From contig CAWFQE010000006.1 of NCBI GenBank assembly GCA_963817885.1, forward strand, positions 1 through 64,000: DNA of 64,000 bases, in the 5' to 3' direction. The translations under genes and the position numbers were made by a program. Below are positions 59,126-64,000 of the stretch, piece after piece (position 1 is the first letter of the stretch; every line of letters begins with the position of its first letter). The notes beneath the pieces are model-generated. The model did not search any database and had not been told where the DNA came from. It saw nothing but the letters and a program-made list of their open reading frames with translations. Source of the DNA: CAVOHU01 sp963817885 (lineage in GTDB: Bacteria > Acidobacteriota > Vicinamibacteria > Vicinamibacterales > JAKQTR01).

Positions 59126-60076
59126 ATGGCTGAAAAGGCGGTTATCGCTGTGATGGGCGCGACCGGCGCGCAGGGCGGCGGCGTCGTGCGGGCCATTCGG
59201 GAGGATCCGGCATCGAGGTTTCGGGTTCGGGCGATCACTCGGGACCCGGGCACCGACAAGGCAAAAGAGCTCGCGCGCATGGGCGTCGAGGTCGTCGCGG
59301 CCGATGTGGACAACCCGGACAGCCTCGTCAAGGCCTTCAAGGGCGCGCACGGTGCCTATTGCGTGACGTTCTACTGGAACCACCTCTCCCCTGAACGGGA
59401 GACCGCCAACGCCCGGGCGATGGCGATGGCAGCCAGGGACGCCGGCGTGTCGCACGTCATCTGGTCCACGCTCGAGGACTCCCGTCGGTTCATTCCGTTG
59501 AGCGACAACCGGATGCCGACGCTCATGGGCCGCTACAAGGTCCCGCATTTCGATGCCAAGGGCGAGGCCAATCCGAGCTTCACCGAGTTGCGCGTGCCGA
59601 CGACGTTCCTGAACACGTCGTTCTACTGGGAGAACTTCATCTTCTTCGGCGCCGGGCCGAAGAAGGGACCCGACGGCACCCTCGCCATCACCATGCCGAT
59701 GGGCGACAGCAAGCTGCCCGGCATCGCCGTCGCCGACATCGGCCGCTGCGCCTACGGCATCTTCAAGCGGGGCAGCGAGTTCATCGGGAAGTCGGTGGGC
59801 ATCGCGGGAGAACACCTGACCGGCGCCCAGATGGCGGCAGCACTCACCCGCGCCCTCGGCCGGGAGGTGCGCTATCACGACGTACCGCCGGAGGTCTATC
59901 GGGGCTTCGGATTCCCAGGGGCCGACGACATGGGGAACATGTTTCAGTTCAACCGGGACTTCGCGACGGAGTACTGCGCCGCCCGCGACATCGGCTTCAC
60001 GCGATCTCTCAACCCGGCGCTTCTGACCTTCGAGGCGTGGCTCGCACAGAACAAGAACAGGATTCCGCTCGAGTAG
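59126..60076 (+). CDS. NmrA-like NAD(P)-binding protein
   Basis: A 316-residue atypical short-chain dehydrogenase/NmrA-type protein. The nucleotide fold starts VIAVMGATGAQGGGVVRAIR. VEVVAADVDNPDSLVKAFKG and VSHVIWSTLEDSRRF are typical. The catalytic YxxxK of true dehydrogenases is not evident at the usual place, so it may be a redox sensor or a reductase. The start is ATG 59126 with GAGGTG upstream. It appears as a single gene. Confidence 0.82.
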   Translation: MAEKAVIAVMGATGAQGGGVVRAIREDPASRFRVRAITRDPGTDKAKELARMGVEVVAADVDNPDSLVKAFKGAHGAYCVTFYWNHLSPERETANARAMAMAARDAGVSHVIWSTLEDSRRFIPLSDNRMPTLMGRYKVPHFDAKGEANPSFTELRVPTTFLNTSFYWENFIFFGAGPKKGPDGTLAITMPMGDSKLPGIAVADIGRCAYGIFKRGSEFIGKSVGIAGEHLTGAQMAAALTRALGREVRYHDVPPEVYRGFGFPGADDMGNMFQFNRDFATEYCAARDIGFTRSLNPALLTFEAWLAQNKNRIPLE

Positions 60077-60282
60077 TGTCCTTGCCGCCCGTCGGTCCTT
60101 CAGGCCCGGGCCTTTCCCTTCGCGCACGCTGACTGGAACCGTGGCGGCGACAAGCCGCCACGGGCTCCCGGCAGGCCGCTGCCCACGCTGCGGCCAGCCT
60201 GGGGCCGCCTGCCCCCAGCCTGTTGTCTGTCGCCGTCCTGAATAGAAGACCGCGATTCGGGATCGCGGCTCCTATTTGGAAC
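60077..60282. other. Convergent spacer
   Basis: 206 bp between the ends of the NmrA-like gene and nuoN. No gene and no clear bidirectional terminator recognised. Confidence 0.4.
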
Positions 60283-61720
60283 CTAGAACGCCGTCGCGAT
60301 TGAGGCGGCGGCCAGGTCGAGCAGCCGCGTCGGCAGGATCCCGAGGTAGAACAGGAAGACGACCGAGAGGGCCAGCGCCCACATTGCCGGGCGGGAAGCC
60401 GTCGGCGCCGGCGCACCCTCTGGCTGCTCGGTCATGTACATCATCACGATGACGCGCAGGTAGAAGAACACCGACACGACGCTCGTCAGGACACCGATGA
60501 TGGCGAGCGGCACCTCGCCCGCGCGAATCGCCGCGCTGAACACGTACCACTTCGCCACGAACCCGGCCGTCGGAGGAAACCCGCCGAGCGAGAGCAGGAA
60601 GACGGTCATCATGCCGGCCAGTGCCGGATGGGTGTGCCAGAGGCCCGCAAAATCCTTCACCTGGTCCCGCGGCGCCTCGGGCGTGGCGAGCAGCGCGATC
60701 ACGGCGAACGCCCCGACGTTGGTCACGGCGTAGACCAGCAGGTAGAAGAGAATCGCGCCCTGCCCGATATCGCCGCCCGAGAGCAGCGCCACCAGCAGGT
60801 ACCCGCCGTGCGCGATGCTCGAGTACGCCAGCATGCGCTTGATGCTGCTCTGCACGACGCCCACCACGCTGCCGAGGATCATCGTCGAGGGCGGCAATCA
60901 CGCCGAGCGCCGGCGCCCAGTCCGACTGCATCGGCCCGAAGGCGGACAGGAACACGCGGACGAACGCGGCGAACGCCGCGGCCTTCACCGCGGTCGACAT
61001 GAATCCCGTGACCAGCGTCGGCGCGCCCTCGTAGGCGTCGGGCGTCCACATGTGGAACGGCACCGCCGACACCTTGAACACGAATCCCACCATCAGCAGC
61101 ACCATCGCCACGATGAGCATCGGGTTGCCGGTCATCGATTGCGAGGCGATTTCGGCGCCGATCCGATCGAGGCGCGTGCTGCCCACCACGCCGTAGGTGA
61201 ACGCGATGCCGTACAGGAAGAACGCGCTCGAGAAGCCGCCGAGCAGGAAATACTTGAACGCACCTTCGACGCCGGCCGCGTCTCTGCGGATGCCCGTCAG
61301 GACGTACACGGCGAGCGAGAACACCTCGAGGGCCAGGAAGATCACCAGCAGGTCGGTGGCGACCGCCATCAGCATCATGCCGCCCAGCGCGAAGAGCACC
61401 AGGGCGTAGTACTCCCCGGCAGGCATCCTGAAGCGCTCGACGACGCTCGACGAGTAGATGATCGTCAGGAGGCCGACCGCGATGAGCACCAGGCCGACGA
61501 ACAGCCCGAAATCGTCGGCGAGCACCACGCCGAAACTGCTCACGCGCCGGCCCCACAGCAGCACGGAGGCGGCCGCGGCGCCGGCCAGGCCGATGATGCC
61601 GAGCCCGCCAATCGGCATCCGCTCGCCCTTGTCCCGGAAGGCCTCGGCCAGCATGCAGGCCAGCCCGCCGAGGATGACGCAGATGACCGGGATGACGCCG
61701 TTCAATGCTGAACCCATCAT
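60283..61720 (-). pseudogene. nuoN: NADH dehydrogenase subunit N, frameshifted
   Basis: A membrane subunit of complex I with proton-pumping antiporter-like fold. The first frame starts at ATG 61720 and covers LLVIFLALEVFSLAVYVLTG, KYFLLGGFSSAFFLYGIAF and VSAVPFHMWTPDAYEGAPT. Near 60886 an extra base breaks it. The other frame continues with TMILGSVVGVVQSSIKRMLA and YSSIAHGGYLLVALL to the stop at 60283. Joined, they give a normal-looking NuoN of about 478 residues. As complex I genes are rarely decayed singly, an assembly indel is likely. It is last in the nuoL-nuoM-nuoN order. Confidence 0.9.
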
Positions 61721-61726
61721 GACGCG

Positions 61727-63299
<1,573 letters not shown>

Positions 63300-63304
63300 G
63301 GGCA

Positions 63305-64000
63305 CTACCGCCATACGTAATATCCGAGGAGCAACACCGCTCCAATGAGGACCGAGAGGACATAGGTCCGGACCGATCCGGTCTGGATCTTCCGCAGCCT
63401 CGTGCTCCAGCCCGAGACGGCCGCGCCGGTCCCGTTGACGGCGCCGTCGATGACCTGGGCATCGAAGATCTTCCAGAGGCCCCACTCGGAGATCGAGCGG
63501 ATCGGCTGGACAATGGCCGCGTCGTAGAACTCATCCACGAAATACTTGTTGAGCAGCAGCCGGTGCACCATCGGGAAGCTGGAAGCCAGCGCCTCGGCCG
63601 CCTGACGCCGGCGCCAGAAGAAGTAGGCCGCGATCCCGATCCCGGCGATCGCCAGGCCGCTCGACACCATCATCAGGTTCAGCTCGAGCGCGTGCTCCCT
63701 GGAGGCGGCACCCTCATCGGCGGGCGTCATCAACCGCAGCTCGGGGCGCATCCCGGCCGTGGAAGCGCCATGGGCCGGCGCCTCGGAGGCCGTCGTGGCC
63801 GGAGCGTCACCCGGCTGGGCGAGGGACGCACCGTGCTCATCGCCCATCGGCTCGAAACTCTGTTCGAGGAAACCCTCGATGCGGTTGCTGCCGCCGAGAA
63901 TCCCCGGAACGCCGACATAGCCGGCGACGACCGACCCGATGGCCAGCAGGATCAACACGACCGCCATCGCCGGCGGCGCGTCGTGCAGGTGGCCTCCCGC
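63305..64000 (-). CDS. nuoL: NADH dehydrogenase subunit L, C-terminal part (runs off the window)
   Basis: The 3' portion of a NuoL homologue. At the window edge the frame reads HDAPPAMAVVLILLAIGSVV, the usual start of the C-terminal section. There follow an acidic/Ala-rich soluble insert (about 63650-63880), a membrane helix and the long lateral-helix-like end (KYFVDEFYDAAIVQPIRSIS to SVLIGAVLLLGYYVW). The gene begins beyond base 64,000. It lies 5 bp from nuoM. Confidence 0.9.
   Translation of the reverse strand, partial: AGGHLHDAPPAMAVVLILLAIGSVVAGYVGVPGILGGSNRIEGFLEQSFEPMGDEHGASLAQPGDAPATTASEAPAHGASTAGMRPELRLMTPADEGAASREHALELNLMMVSSGLAIAGIGIAAYFFWRRRQAAEALASSFPMVHRLLLNKYFVDEFYDAAIVQPIRSISEWGLWKIFDAQVIDGAVNGTGAAVSGWSTRLRKIQTGSVRTYVLSVLIGAVLLLGYYVWR

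Overview
This 64 kb window is GC-rich chromosomal DNA from a Gram-negative, LPS-making bacterium. Gene order, protein style (RpoB and RpoC N-termini, exported S9 peptidase, MXAN_5187-like protein) and palindromic intergenic repeats suggest Acidobacteriota, perhaps the Vicinamibacteria. That placement is inference and no marker was searched.

Region 1 (about 1-12,740) is an integron-type gene-cassette array. Seventeen recognisable attC sites (and one doubtful one) alternate with one- or two-gene cassettes. In most sites the extra base of the longer L box lies on the right-hand arm, so the recombining core of each attC faces left. Each attC therefore belongs to the gene on its right, and the young end of the array faces rpoC. 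No integrase or attI is visible. The array runs off the left edge and ends against the rpoBC terminator. Cargo is toxin-antitoxin modules (a HigB-like remnant, BrnTA, HigBA, MazEF, HicBA twice), possible conflict proteins (SLATT, TIGR02391/Ymh, a PD-(D/E)XK-like protein), two exported metallo-beta-lactamase-fold hydrolases, a frameshifted alpha/beta hydrolase, a VOC protein, a HEAT-repeat protein, orphans, and a DinB-family cassette present twice as near-identical copies.

Region 2 (about 12,810-44,470) is a long, almost entirely minus-strand run of core genes. In transcription order: TPR protein, LolB-like lipoprotein, ispE, tRNA-Gln, prs, rplY, pth, rpsF-rpsR-rplI, dnaB, alr, radA, PIN-TRAM protein, ispDF, gltX, rlmB, four tRNAs (Thr, Tyr, Gly, Thr), tuf, rpmG, tRNA-Trp, secE, nusG, rplK-rplA-rplJ-rplL, rpoB, rpoC. 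RpoB carries an eight-cysteine insertion in its N-terminal region.

Region 3 (44,586-48,119) is a plus-strand LPS/glycan operon: Trm112-like protein, heptosyltransferase-type GT9, O-antigen ligase-like protein and a frameshifted HldE-type kinase. Region 4 (48,322-60,076) holds purH, a cold-shock gene with an intrinsic terminator in its leader, an MXAN_5187-like pair, selA, a GMC oxidoreductase, a DUF3788 protein, an S9 peptidase and an NmrA-like protein. Region 5 (60,283-64,000) is the end of a complex I operon (nuoL, nuoM, nuoN), with single-base frameshifts in nuoM and nuoN. Four intergenic gaps hold heptanucleotide-period arrays, and one holds a cluster of palindromic REP-like repeats.
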